From positions 310,001 through 374,000 of the forward strand of contig JANJXV010000161.1 of NCBI GenBank assembly GCA_024803745.1: a stretch of DNA of 64,000 bases. The letters are read 5' to 3'. The stretch comes from Megascapheus bottae. Lineage: Eukaryota; Chordata; Mammalia; Rodentia; Geomyidae. The notes under the pieces are model-generated. The model made no database searches, was not told where the DNA came from, and saw only the letters and a list, made by a program, of their open reading frames with translations. Of this stretch, positions 1-10,484 are shown piece after piece. The stretch's first letter is position 1; each line of letters begins with the position of its first letter. Both the position numbers and the translations under genes were made by a program.

Positions 1-62
1 GCTGTCTTTGAACCTCGATCCTCCAGGGTAGCTAGGATTACCAGGGTGAGCCACCAGTCACA
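1..62 (-). repeat. SINE fragment (B1-like half)
   Basis: This is the 5' end of a minus-strand composite SINE ('agctaggatta...gagccaccag'). The whole element is seen in copy B at 34,690-34,905. The window edge truncates it here. Confidence 0.8.
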
Positions 63-333
63 GGCATTAAATTATTATTTTTTGCATGTCCTATGGCTTC
101 AACTCATGGCCAGAGCACTATCCTAGGGCTTGCTCAAGGATAGCACTTTACTTCAGCCAGCCAACTCCCGGTCCAAATAGGCCACTCTTGAAGCTAGAAT
201 TACAGAGATCGGCCATAATACTGGCATGTTGTTATCTAAGTATATAATTTTTCTTCTATTTTTGATGGCTTTTCCTTAGTGTACATATTTCCTACATATT
301 TTATGGAAAACTTCCTTCCCACTGGGGCCATAA

Positions 334-528
334 GTTAAGCCTAGTGGAAGCGTTCTTGCCGAGCATGAATGAAGACCCAAGTTCAATTCCTCAGCACAAC
401 ATTGATAAAAAAAGATAAAAGTGGTGCTGTGGCACATGTGATAGAACTTGCGCCTTAAGAATAAACAAAAACAAAAACAAGGATCGTGCTCAGGTCCTGA
501 GTCTAAGCCCAGTACTGGCAAAAAAAAT
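334..528 (+). repeat. ID-type dimeric SINE
   Basis: It starts with a tRNA-like 'taagcctagtgg' A-box-like segment and a 'gttcaattcc' B-box-like segment. A second ID-like half 'gtggtgctgtggca...gtactggca' follows and it ends in an A-rich tail. The counterpart in copy B is 35,173-35,368. Confidence 0.8.
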
Positions 529-539
529 TCTGCCCAAAG

Positions 540-760
540 TTGACATTTAAACTTATTGTACTTTTCAAAAAATTTGTTGTTCAAGGTGATATACAAAGAG
601 ATTGCTGTTACATATGTAATGAGTACATTTCTTGTAAACACTGTTACCCCCTCCCCCATTTTCTCTTTCCTTTCCCCCCAAGTCATAAATTTCATTTACA
701 ACAAATATATATGTATTTTCATTCCTGAAAAAAATAGTTTAAAATGTGTTCAAATAAATG
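540..760. repeat. Old interspersed repeat, class unknown
   Basis: 'Gttacatatgtaatgagtac' followed by 'ccccctcccccattttctc' resembles 28,790-28,930 ('ggttacataagaaatgaaca...cccctccctcatttttctc') and its duplicate at 35,380-35,600. The class is not recognised; it could be an old L1 3' UTR. The AT-rich DNA from 760 to 1,109 shows nothing I can name. Confidence 0.35.
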
Positions 761-1109
761 ATGTAGGTTGATATATTTATCAAAATGGATTACTTGAACT
801 CTAAAATAAACATTCTAAGGAATTTTTCTCATAAAATTGTAGTAATGCTATAAAATAATAAAAAAGAAATTTTAGTTATTAATTTCTTATGTTTTACCTT
901 TAACATTATTACACTAAGCATACTGTTTATGCTATTAATACAGACAGCATGAAATATGATTATGTAAAAAAATTAAATGATTAAAAATAGTAAGGTTGGG
1001 GGCCAGTAGTTTGGCTTGGTGGCACACACTCTGGACTGGCAAAAAAGAAGTAGGGTTAGATAAAACAGATTTATTTCCAAATGTGTGGAAAATGGTATGA
1101 TTTCTTGTT

Positions 1110-1302
1110 TCGCTAGTCCTGGGGCTTGAACTGAAGGACCAGGGACTGTCCTTGGCCACATTTGTTCAAGGGTGGCACTCTGACACCTGAGCCACAGTGC
1201 CCCATCTGCTTTTTCTTTGTATGCAGTGCCGAGGAATTGAATCAAGGTCTTCTTGTATACTAGGCGAGCACTCTACAACTAGGCAACATTCAAAGCCAAA
1301 GT
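1110..1302 (-). repeat. ID-type dimeric SINE, minus
   Basis: Reverse-complement ID signatures are present: 'cctggggcttgaact', 'cctgagccacagtgcc', 'ctaggcgagcactctac'. The counterpart in copy B is 35,949-36,141. Confidence 0.8.
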
Positions 1303-1712
1303 AGATTTTTGATGCTATTGTGGAGTTTTAATTTTCTTAAATTTTTGTACAAAGCACAATGGATATATAATCAGACTTGAACTCACAGAACAGAGTCCCA
1401 CATAATATTACAGTTACTCTGGCACTTCTCCCGATTGACAAAACACATTTCCAGGCATCTGCTCTGTCCTTAAGCTTTGGTAGCTGACTTGTCTTTCCAT
1501 GGAGGCCTGGCCTGGATTCCTGGTGATTCCATGCATTTCATAGTTCCCTGTATATCCAGTAAGGTTGTCTTCTATGGGACCAGACCTGTCTGGTTTTTGG
1601 CCCACCCAGGACCTATGTGTCTGAGGTCTCACATTATAAGTGGAAAATAAAACACAGTATAATAAGCACTGAAGAACTGCACACCATAATATTAACAATG
1701 AGAGTTTAATAG

Positions 1713-2237
1713 TTAGCAAAGTAAATACAATGAATACTTGACAAGAATCATGAGAGCAAGATAAAGAGACGTCTTTTTAGGAAGGGGACAGGGAAGCTCT
1801 AAATCCAGACTGGCCTCCAAGTTGCCTTCAGACAATAATTCTACTTCCGAGTCCTCAGAAGAGTCTCCTTCCTCATGAGAAACAGAATGTCCTTCCTGAG
1901 TTAAGAGGGGGATGGATTCTGGTTTGTCGAATGGAGATTGAGTCTCTTTTAGTGAGATGGATGGGTCTGGATATTCTGTGAGGATGGATTCATTTTCCTC
2001 CAATGAATCCAGTATTGAGAGTACACTTGCTGCTTCCCATGGGGACATTTTCCATGAGCCCAGCGTGTGCCCCTTGAGCTTGCACAATAAGTGGAGTGTT
2101 CTCTGACTCAGATGGACTGACTCTGGGTGGAGTGTGAAAGGAAACGGAAGGAAATCTGGCTGCTCTTTTTCTTCCTCCATAGTATCTGCAGGTTCAACTG
2201 TGTCACACATGGGGTTCAGAGCAAAAGGTATATCCAT
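1713..2237 (-). pseudogene. Possible linker exon of RalGDS-like pseudogene, copy A
   Basis: An open frame of 174 codons starting MDIPFALNP, acidic and rich in Ser, Glu and Pro. It lies downstream, in transcription order, of two REM-domain exons (2,695-2,850 and 3,743-3,920). In the Ral guanine-nucleotide exchange family an acidic, low-conservation linker joins the REM domain to the catalytic CDC25 domain. The stretch from LPFPF to GHTLGSW loosely follows the family pattern at the CDC25 start (LxFPxxL ... HCLGSxW). No catalytic core follows, so the assignment rests on position and weak similarity. The frame is uninterrupted here but split by one inserted base in copy B. An ordinary chance ORF in a pseudogene is the alternative. 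Confidence 0.35.
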
Positions 2238-2694
2238 AGGACTCTAAACCTGTTTGGTAATTTCTACAGAAGGCCCATGCTTTCTGGAGTGCAGTGATGA
2301 TTCTCAGTCTCCATCAGTCACCAGCTCCATTGGTGGGTTTTTCATCCGGAGTTCAGGATAAGCTCTTCCACGATGACCCAAACCTAAGAATGGAAATAGG
2401 TACAGAGTGGACAGAGTGGACTCTGCAAGTTGAAGTGTCACTCAACTTCCATGAGGATCTAATGGAGGAACCTGTAGAACTGGAGTTTGGACTGAACACT
2501 GAGGAGGTGTAGGGTCTTTCTAATGAGTGCTTATTCCCGAGTCCTTTCAGAGGACAGACATTACCTGGCTGACACCACCCATAAAGGGCATTTTGCCAAG
2601 CTCTGTAGAAGTAAGGGCCAACCAATATCTAGACCACATGGGCTTCCTACTCACAGGCTCTGAGGCACCCACACCAGGACTTCTACTTTTTCTT

Positions 2695-2850
2695 GGTCTT
2701 ACTGGTCGCACATTCCTCCAGCTGGTCAAAAAGTATGTGTTTAGAAGAGCACGTCCAAAGCCGGCATGTGGAGCCTCATATAGAGCTTGAGTTGTGTCAG
2801 GGTGTGGCAGTTCTTGAACTCGTAGAAATCTCTCTCCATCCTGAGCCTTT
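2695..2850 (-). pseudogene. RalGDS-like pseudogene, second REM-domain exon, copy A (internally deleted)
   Basis: The minus strand reads FYEFKNCHTLTQLKLYMRL then HMPALD. This matches the end of the REM (Ras exchanger motif) domain of RalGDS proteins, where 'DF...LKQL-AYVQLNMPGSDL' precedes a helix ending 'AQLE'. The helix continues here as KHxLFDQLEE only after a frameshift at the 'gctcttctaaac' stretch. The REM domain stabilises the CDC25 catalytic domain that loads Ral GTPases. Copy A lacks about 84 bp of this exon that copy B keeps, which removes the 'SIxxWLDxY' part. The frameshift is shared with copy B, so it predates the duplication. Confidence 0.7.
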
Positions 2851-3089
2851 TACCAAAGCCGCTTTCTTGCAGGACTCTAATGCTGTGGCTGTCCTGCAGA
2901 GATGTGCACTTATGTGCTGGGAGGGGGGTAAGAGACACTCGAGAACAGGATGACTTTTACACCCCACTTCCAGAAGCTTCGGAGAGAGGCCTCTATGCAT
3001 CTGTCCAAAGTAAACGCACCTTAAATTAACTAAGTAAATGCTCTAAATAAATCAATAAGTGAATGCTCTAAATAAAGAACTAAATGCTC

Positions 3090-3312
3090 ATTCCTCTAAT
3101 CTTAGCCACCCAGCAGGCTGAGCTCTGAAGATCACAGTGGAAAGCCAGTCTAGTCAGTAAAAGTCTAAAGGCACTTGTCTTCAATTAGGCAGCAAAAAGC
3201 CAGAACTTGACCTATGACTCAAATGGTACAGTGCTAATTTTTGAACACCAAAGGAATGGTATTTAGACCTGGGTTCAGGTTCAAGTGGCAGCACTGGACC
3301 ACACACCAAAAT
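3090..3312 (+). repeat. Degenerate composite B1/ID-like SINE
   Basis: 'Cctctaatcttagccaccca' resembles 'cctgtaatcctagctactca' and is followed by an ID-like half 'gactcaaatggtacagtgct'. It lies in an intron-like interval between the two REM exons and is also present in copy B (about 38,010-38,235). It is old and strongly diverged. Confidence 0.6.
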
Positions 3313-3742
3313 GTAAAGGCTCTCAGGTTCTAACAGGCAAAGCTATCACAATCCCTCCCTGATGGCTCAAAAGTGATTCAGCCCCCAGCTTTTCCTCTGA
3401 CGCCAGTATTTCACAGGCCTCCGCCATTAGTACTGACACCTCATTTCTTACTGGGAAATGGGATTTCCTAGGATTTCACCTGGGTGAGGGCTGCAGTTGG
3501 GAGCCACTTACTCATGCCTGAAATCCAACTTCTCAGTAAGCACACTGTTGAGACTCCAGTAGCTTGTGAGGGAAATGAAATGGCATGGTGTCCCAGTCAT
3601 AATGAAGTAGTTTGTGCACTTGTATCATGCTTAGCTCCCCTGTGAACACCCCAGTGAACCAAACAGGCTCAGAGAGGATCCAAGTATTCCAAGGCTTGGC
3701 CAGGAGGGGTGAGCAAACCTGGGTTTGGGTGGGAACACTCAC

Positions 3743-3920
3743 TTTTTCAAGAGAATTTCCAGCAACTACTACATTGTCCTCCACTATTTGAAATTGTGCA
3801 GGAAGTTTCCCACGTAAAAGAGATCACCTTTCTGGTAGGCAGGGATCAGCTTTGTCAGCAGCATCTCCAACAGGCCTTCCTCCAGGATCCATACGTTACA
3901 AGGCTCATTCAGAGTCTGAG
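3743..3920 (-). pseudogene. RalGDS-like pseudogene, first REM-domain exon, copy A
   Basis: In the coding frame the minus strand reads AQTLNEPC, NVWILEEGLLEMLLTKLIP, AYQKGDLFYVGNFLHNFK. This follows the RalGDS REM pattern (ALNLYETC, KAGTLEKLVEHLVPAFQG, DLSYVxIFLCTYR) residue by residue without gaps. The frame then meets TAG at the Ala position of 'YRAF' and two consecutive TAG codons where the family has Gln-Gln. It resumes as LLEILLKK and ends at a good donor (gtgagtg). The exon is 178 bp if the acceptor 'gtcag' at its 5' side is used. All three stops recur in copy B, so the gene was dead before the duplication. Retained introns show that it is not a processed copy. Confidence 0.8.
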
Positions 3921-4120
3921 CTGACTTACCATGACATTATGTTGGCAAAACAGTGGATATTTCAAACGTAGGAATGGGACCACACTTCACACTGAGGAAT
4001 TGGAATAGAGTAGATTGGAAATGACACACTCTAATCTCAGTATAGTCACTTGAAAGTACACAAGAAGGTTGTAGTGTGTGGGCAGGATGATGGGTTCAAA
4101 TACGTTTCCTCTCAATATAC

Positions 4121-4390
4121 CTCATCTGAGTTTCCCTGGAGTTTCCTGGCTTTCTTCCTAGAGAAATGCCTGATATACTGGAATTTTGGCTTGGCACTGG
4201 TCCCGAATCTACTTCTTCAAGTGAGAGATCCATATCTCTCATGCCTGAGATCTGAGCCTCCTGACCGTTGGCAACAGCACAGCAACATCTTTCTTCCTCC
4301 TGAGCCACAGGCCAAGGGAGCTGGCTTGAGCTGGTTGTCACATGCAGTGGCTTGGTTACCAGGGTTCCATATTCTGTTCCACTGTGAGGT
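4121..4390 (-). pseudogene. RalGDS-like pseudogene, exon 1 with 5' leader, copy A
   Basis: An ATG at 4,288 opens M-LLCCCQRSGGSDLRH, a Cys-rich start. I associate such starts with rodent Ral-GDS-like (RGL4-like) proteins, from memory. The frame runs 56 codons to a donor at 4,121|4,120 (gatgag|gtatat) in phase 0, broken once by TGA at codon 24. The inverted copies at 17,093 and 24,515 have CGA at that codon, so the stop looks like CpG decay. Upstream, 4,289-4,390 matches the leader seen in those copies. The gap to the REM exon (3,920) contains no recognised exon, so at least one N-terminal exon is missing or unrecognisable. Confidence 0.55.
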
Positions 4391-4514
4391 AGGTAGGGTC
4401 ACCTTTCAAGGCCCAATGACCAAAGCTCCTTGCTCACAGAAGACCTCCCCAAAGACATACTGGAGGCAGAATCTCCCTTCCCACCTCACATATGGATGTA
4501 GTAAACAGCACACC

Positions 4515-4884
4515 GATTCCCTCAAGAGCTTAGGTCTCTCCGTATTTTATCAAGTTTTTTTAAAGATATTTACATATTTTCTATCTTTCTTAAACAGAGA
4601 TAGCCATCCACAAAACACAAACACAAACTCTCACACAGTATACCACCCACCCATAAGTGTCTGGCTATGTATATATGTATAGTCATATGTATTGATCTGT
4701 CTCTCTATACTAATATATTAATGCATAAACATATATATTTAGACAAACCGGAAACATACATAGATAGGACTCACGCGTTTCCAGATTTTGTGCAAGTCTT
4801 CTGAGTGCAACTTATCATTGTATTGTTTGTCAAGATAGAGTCCCTCTAACTTTTGGCCAGCTTCTTGTCCTTTGATACTTTTTT
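4515..4884. other. Non-coding interval after the 1,487-bp deletion point
   Basis: At 4,514|4,515 ('cagcacacc|gattccc') copy A skips everything that copy B holds at 39,368-40,854. The rest is AT-rich with no gene seen. The long forward frame across 4,050-4,682 crosses this junction and is not real. Confidence 0.7.
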
Positions 4885-5072
4885 CTGCCAGTCCTGGGTT
4901 TTGAACGCTAAGCCTGGATGCTGTCACTGAGCTTGAGCTTCTTGCATTCAGTAGTTTATTGCAGATAAGAGTCTCATGGAGTTTCTGTCCTGGGCTGGCT
5001 TTGAATTGTGATCCTCAGATCTCAAACTCCTGAGTAGCTAGGATGACAGTCTTGAGCTACCAGTACCTGGTT
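4885..5072 (-). repeat. Composite B1/ID-like SINE, minus
   Basis: 'Ggctggctttgaattgtgatcc' and 'cctgagtagctaggatgaca' are reverse-complement SINE signatures. The counterpart is 41,225-41,412. Confidence 0.8.
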
Positions 5073-6274
5073 CCTTTGCCTCTTTTACCCTTTTTTTTGA
5101 CCCCACCACAGCCATGGTATCTACCTTCCTATGTTCTCTCCACCTGCCCCCAGACAGGGGTCTGACCGATGCTTTCCACCCACTTATTCATGTCCTCCTC
5201 TGTATTGGCTGACAGCTAAGACATGCACTCACTTGTCTGGATGCCAAACACAAAGCCATGTGATTGTTTCTCAGTCTGGAACATCCTATCAGATTTATAG
5301 CACCACAGAGGGTCAGGTTGATGCTCCTCCAGGGCTTCTTAAATTGTTCTCATATTAATCCACAACACGTTTGTCATCACTTGTCCAGCTAATTCATGGA
5401 CTAAAGCAGCATTCCCAACAAACTTAGATCCCAATACCATGAGGACACTCAAGGGTGCATTAGGAGTGTGACCTGCAGGTGGATGTGAGCCTGTCTAAGT
5501 TGGAGGGGATTTCTCCACCACAGGAAATGGAATACAAATTTAGAATCTGCTTTCATGAGGTGACAATCTCTGGCAGATGTTCTTATCAAATGTGGCACTG
5601 CCTACTTCCAGCTTAAAACATGGGTTGATGACCCAGCATAACAGAGAATGTATTCACCCCGGGCCAACACATAGGCTGGGACCCTGAACTTTCATGTAGC
5701 ATTTGGCTTTGAAGGTCATGAGATCTTAGTCTACAAATGATGAGCCCCCTCCCGTGAGGCATAGCAAACGGAGCCAAAGTGCAACCCAGTTAAGCACCAG
5801 ATCAAGCTTCCCTTCTTCAGTAGGGTATGGTTTGAAAACTGTGCATAGCTTCTGTTTGAAGCCAGTCCAGAAAGGAAAGTCCATGAAACTCTCTTTTCCA
5901 GTTAACTGCCAAGGGGTGGGGAAAGTCACAGGCTGGGGGATGCACAGGATGATCCATGGGCCCTGTGCAGCTACTGGGTCACCCCCTTCTGCATCTCAGC
6001 CTTTGGCTTTGAGCTCTGTGATCGTCAAGATGTGCACAGTCTGTACTCTGGCTGGCAGAAGAAAGGACCCTGGGAAGACAATTGTAGACCATTTGTGAGT
6101 GTAGGAAGGGGTAGGCTGGACACCCAGTCCAAGAGGAGCTAAAACTGGAGTCGAGGGGTGTGCAAGGAGTGGGTGTGAGGGTTGTGGGCAGTCACAGTCA
6201 CGGCAGAGGTGGCTCTGTCTGTGGGGTGAGTGCCTCCCTGCAGGCACAGTACTGGACATATCAGAGATCCACAT
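5073..6274. other. Unidentified low-repeat DNA, copy A
   Basis: I recognise no gene here. The interval is unusually free of repeats and well matched in copy B (41,413-43,197), except for the 582-bp block missing from A at 5,906-5,913. On the minus strand an exon-like block (about 6,015-6,075) sits behind 'gtcttcccag' and can read GSFLLPARVQTVHILTITEL. That frame stops soon after, so it is only a candidate. Confidence 0.4.
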
Positions 6275-6400
6275 GAAAAGGAAAAGCTGGAAATGGCACT
6301 ATGGTTCAAATGGTAGAGCATCAACCTTGAGCAAAAGAGCTCAGGGACAGTACCCAGGACCTGAGTTCAAGCCTCATGACTGTAAAAGAAAAAGAACCAG
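6275..6400 (+). repeat. ID-like half SINE
   Basis: 'Agctggaaatggcactatgg...gagttcaagcctcatgact' with an A-rich end. The counterpart is 43,198-43,325. Confidence 0.75.
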
Positions 6401-7635
6401 GACTATGAGAGGGAACCTGGTACTCTCTTGGTCTAATCAGACACAAGAAGAGGCCGGGATAGGCTGTGGAAAACACAGAGAACATCTTCCCCCAGCTCAT
6501 CCTGTCCTTTATGCTGGGGCAGCCATGTAACTAGGGCTACGGTGAGATCATCTTCACCCCTGTGCTGCCATCTGAATTGTAGGCCTCTGTCCTGGCATGG
6601 GGTGTCCTGATGGCTGAGCAGGTGACCTAACCCTAGATGGAGAGCAGCCACTGACTGTGGTAGCTAAGGAGAGATCTGTTCCATAGCTATCAGGCCACCC
6701 AGCATGGGAGCCATAACCACCCCTCACCCAGGTAGAGGCCAATGGTTTTCCAGGTGCTACTAACATTGCCCCACCCCTAGCTCTGGGTACACGTGACATT
6801 CCCTCCACAAGGAGCAGGACTAAGTGAAGGATCAGGAAGCTGCCTATGGGCTTCAGATGATGGCCAGGCTGGCACTACAGATGGCCTCACTCTGTCACCA
6901 CCTTCCCCTGCCTCCATCATTCCTCCATCATGCCTCTCTACCTCCCACCCATTAACCTTGGAAACCAATGAACTGGGCTCTCATCATTCCTCTCATCTCT
7001 TCACCCACCTTGCCATGCATCCATCCCTCTGTCACTTTCACCCCACACACATCCCACCACCAGCCACCCTGTAGCTTATGAGGATCCCAGAGGAAGCTCT
7101 TGGTGAAGGGCTTGTGACCACAAAACAGTTACTATCACCCGCTCCAGCCTGATCCACCACAGAATAAGAACAGCCAAGCAGGCACACACTGCAGCAGAGT
7201 TGCTCTGCTGCCACCCTGATTTCTTCATGGCCAGGACTTGGCTCTCCTCAGCCTCCCAGCTCAGTAACCAGAACATTGTGCTTTCACAGAGCCATGGCTT
7301 CCAGTCTCCATGGACACAATGACATCAAGGTGATGCCAACTTCCCCATCTCTATATATTTCTAACTATGGGATGGGAGCTGATGTTCTCTTCTGTCACTC
7401 CATCCGCTAAGAGGCTCATGCAGATTTCTATCCTTTGCTCATCATGGTGACTCTTTGGTTAACAAGTCACTGCTGGGCTTCCAGTTCACCACATATAGAA
7501 CCCATACTCCAACACTTTTCTTAGAAGGACTGATGACTTTTAAATATTCTCTAGTTTTAAATTTCTAGTTCCTTCTCTCTTTCATTTATATATTTCCCTT
7601 CCTCACATACTTCCCTTTTTTTACCTTCCTTCTTT
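6401..7635. other. Unidentified GC-richer DNA, copy A
   Basis: This is a region of mixed composition with several short frames on both strands, none of which I recognise and none with convincing exon borders. It is conserved with copy B (43,326-44,554). It may be intron or ancient unique sequence. Confidence 0.4.
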
Positions 7636-7850
7636 CATTCCTGGCCTTGAACTCAAGACCTGGAGCATTTTCTTAGCTTTTCTTTGCTCAAGGTAGCACT
7701 CTAGCTCTTGAGCCACAGCTCTACTTCAATCTTTGTTCTTGCTCTAAACTGGGAGTATGAGTCTCATGCATTTTTCCCTTTGCTGGATTGGTTTCAAACC
7801 ACAATACTAAGATCAGGATCCTGAATATGCCTCGGATTACAGGTATTATC
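7636..7850 (-). repeat. Composite B1/ID-like SINE, minus
   Basis: 'Ctggccttgaactcaagacc' and 'cttgagccacagctctactt', ending near 'cggattacagg'. The counterpart is 44,555-44,770. Confidence 0.8.
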
Positions 7851-8798
7851 TAATCAAAACAAATTCCTGATTTCTTTTTTAGACATAATTAGTTCTTTCA
7901 GGTGAGCCACCAGCCACTCATGCAAGAGCATTGCAGGATCCCAGCATTCATCTTGTCTCCAGTCTTATTCCATCCATCTCACAATGGTCATCTAAAACAC
8001 CCTGCTGCATGCCTGAAGTCGCAAGGAACGTTCTCAACGCCATGAGAATCCCCCTTAAGCTCTGCCTCAGACATGCCCAGCCCCCATCCCACTTCCACAT
8101 GAGCATTTGTTTAGGAGAAATTTCCTGAGTACATCATCATCTTTTCCTCACCATTCAAATTTCATCTTTGGAGTCATTTCTCCCAGACAAAGAGGAACAT
8201 GATCCATGGTGTGATAGCAGCTCCAGCTTCATAGTCCCAGCCACCAACACCCCCCCCATTACCCTGCCAGACACCTGAATTCAAGGACAATGTTTTCACT
8301 ACCCCTGACTCTTATCAAATGTTTTAACTTATACAGTGCATTAAAATAATTTTAGTAAATGGAATAAACACATGGCATCAAGCTTCAGAATCTTTCCACC
8401 TGAACTTTTAGTGAATCACAGACACACCAGCATTTCTGTAGCCAACAGAAATCTTAGCTTTGAGATTTCAGCATTCCTGGTATCCAAGTTTGGATGTGCT
8501 TACACTGCCCTTAATGGGGCACTTCAATCACACAATCCCACAACAATCACTGTCATTTGACATTCACTGGTAGGTGGTGCTAGGAAAAAGACTGATGTGC
8601 CAACTCCATGCTGGCTTGACCTATGCCATCTTCAAACCTGGAGCAAGTGGGGCTCCTCTCTCCATGACATCTTTTGTGTACTACCCCAGGAGGACCTTTA
8701 CCTTGAGACAAAATTATGAAGACTATCTCTACCAGCAAAGATTCCAGTGAGATGTGCCTACATGGATAAAGCTAAAATCTCACTAAAGTGAGGTTGTT
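7851..8798. other. No gene recognised
   Basis: Only short frames occur, with no known motif. The interval is well conserved with copy B (44,771-45,719). Confidence 0.5.
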
Positions 8799-9020
8799 GG
8801 CAGTGCTGGAGCCTGAACTCAGGGCCTGGGCACTAAGCATTTGTACTCAAGACTAGCCCTTTACCACTTGAGCCCAAATTCCATTCCCAGCTGTTTTTAT
8901 TTTTGGTAGTAAGAATCTATCAGACTTTCCTGTTCTAGGTGACTTGGAACTTCCATACTCAGATCTCAGCCTCGTGACCAGCCTGGATTAAAAGTGTGGA
9001 TCAGCCATGCACCACACCTG
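8799..9020 (-). repeat. Composite B1/ID-like SINE, minus
   Basis: 'Gagcctgaactcagggcctg' and 'cccagctgtttttatttttgg', ending in 'catgcaccacacctg'. The counterpart is 45,720-45,945. The interval from 9,021 to 9,394 shows nothing I can name. Confidence 0.8.
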
Positions 9021-9394
9021 AGGACTTTTGCCAGCACATTTTTTCCCAAAAATTAGAAGAGGAAGATGTGGGAGGGTTGGGCTCATCCTGCCCTGCATAT
9101 GAAGGAGAGCATCAGTGCCTGAACTTCATTCCCTGATATAGGCTGCTGGAGGAAAAGGAAGCAAATAGGCACAGGCTGGCAGCAGATGCCACAGAACAAC
9201 TTGTGACCAAGACTCCCAGAGCAGACCTCAGAATCGATGACAGAGTTGGATCTACCCAGTAACAGAGGCAGTGGTGACACCTGAAACTGCGCGTTTGAGC
9301 CTTTGCTGCTAGTAAACAGGGCCACCTATGTCTCAATGAGAAAGGTGAGATTTTGGTGGAGAAGGTGAGATTAAACATTATGTATCATGCCAGA

Positions 9395-10285
9395 AGACTA
9401 TAAGGGGTCTTTTATTATTCCAAGTGAAATTTTGGATTTCCTCTTCTGTTTCTTTAAAGAATGACATTGGGATATTGATGAATATTGCACTGAATTTGTA
9501 GATAGTCCCTATCAAGATTGCCATTTTTACAATATTACTTTTTCCAAACCAGGAGCATAGGTTTTTGCATTTCCTCAGTTGTGCGTTAATTTCCTTCTCC
9601 AGAGTTTATAGTTCCATCAAAAAGGTGCTTTACATTCTAAGTTAATTCCTAGGTATTTTATTTTCTTTGATAGCAAAATGAGTTGCTATCCTGATTCTTG
9701 CCTCATTCCTCTCATTTGTTGGCATATAGGAAGGCAGTTGACATTGAGGGTTAATTTTATACCCTGCTACCTTACCAAAGTTTTATATCAGCTCAAGCAG
9801 CTTCAGAGTAGAGTCTATAGGGTTCTTTAAATACAGAATCATGTCATCTGTAAGGAGAGAAAGTTTCAGTCCCTCTTTCCCTTTTCCTCCTCACTCCAGT
9901 TAGAATGGCCAAGATCCAGAAATCTAATAACTTATGCTGGAGGGGATTTGGCCAAGAGGGATCACTACTACACTGTGGTGGGATTGCAAACTCGTTCAAC
10001 GACTATGGAAAGCACTATGGCAGTATCCCAAAAAGACTAAACATAGAGCTCCCCTGTGATCCAGCAATTTCACTACCTGCCAATCGTCCAGATAGGACAT
10101 ACTAAATTCACTAGAACAATAACATTTATCACAGCACTATTTACTATAGCAAAGGTATGGAACCAACCCAGATGCCCGTCAGTTGATGAGTAGATCAAAT
10201 ATGGTATTTTTACACAATGGAATTCTGTGCTTCTGTCAGAAAGAATGACATAGACGAATTTGTAAGGAAATAGAAAGACTGTAAA
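9395..10285 (+). mobile_element. L1 fragment with inverted 5' part (twin-primed), copy A
   Basis: Bases 9,395-9,893 match L1 ORF2 in minus orientation (compare 19,015-19,520). From 9,894 the orientation flips: 'agttagaatggccaagatcc' starts a plus-strand stretch matching the end of ORF2 ([16 protein letters not shown] region) to about 10,285. This head-to-head arrangement with a 5' inversion is the standard product of twin priming during L1 insertion. There is no clear poly(A) before the TC repeat. It is more diverged than the 17-23 kb L1 and is shared with copy B (46,325-47,180). Confidence 0.8.
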
Positions 10286-10307
10286 GTTTAGAAATTAGTT
10301 TCTGTCT

Positions 10308-10414
10308 CCTTCTCTCTCTCCTTCTCTATCTCTGTAAAATTTAGAAGTTCCTGTTTCTCTCTCTTTTCTCTCTTTCTCTCTCTCTTTCTGTCTCTCTCTT
10401 TCTGTCTCTCTCTT

Positions 10415-10482
<68 letters not shown>
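10308..10482. repeat. (TC)n microsatellite with TTTC/TGTC variants
   Basis: A long pyrimidine tract of TC units, mostly pure from about 10,418 to 10,482. The Arg-Glu repeat frame on the other strand is an artefact of it. The counterpart is 47,200-47,375. Confidence 0.95.

Positions 10483-10484
<2 letters not shown>

Noticed and set aside
334..400. tRNA-like A and B boxes
   Set aside because: They belong to ID-type SINEs, which are tRNA-derived. No complete cloverleaf is seen.
4050..4682. 210-codon plus-strand frame
   Set aside because: It crosses the deletion junction at 4,514 and lies antisense to the exon 1 pseudogene. It has no counterpart in copy B.
9083..9378. Two overlapping minus-strand frames (MFNLTFSTK..., MALFTSSKG...)
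   Set aside because: No recognisable motif. They differ by indels between copies A and B and lie next to a SINE and an L1.
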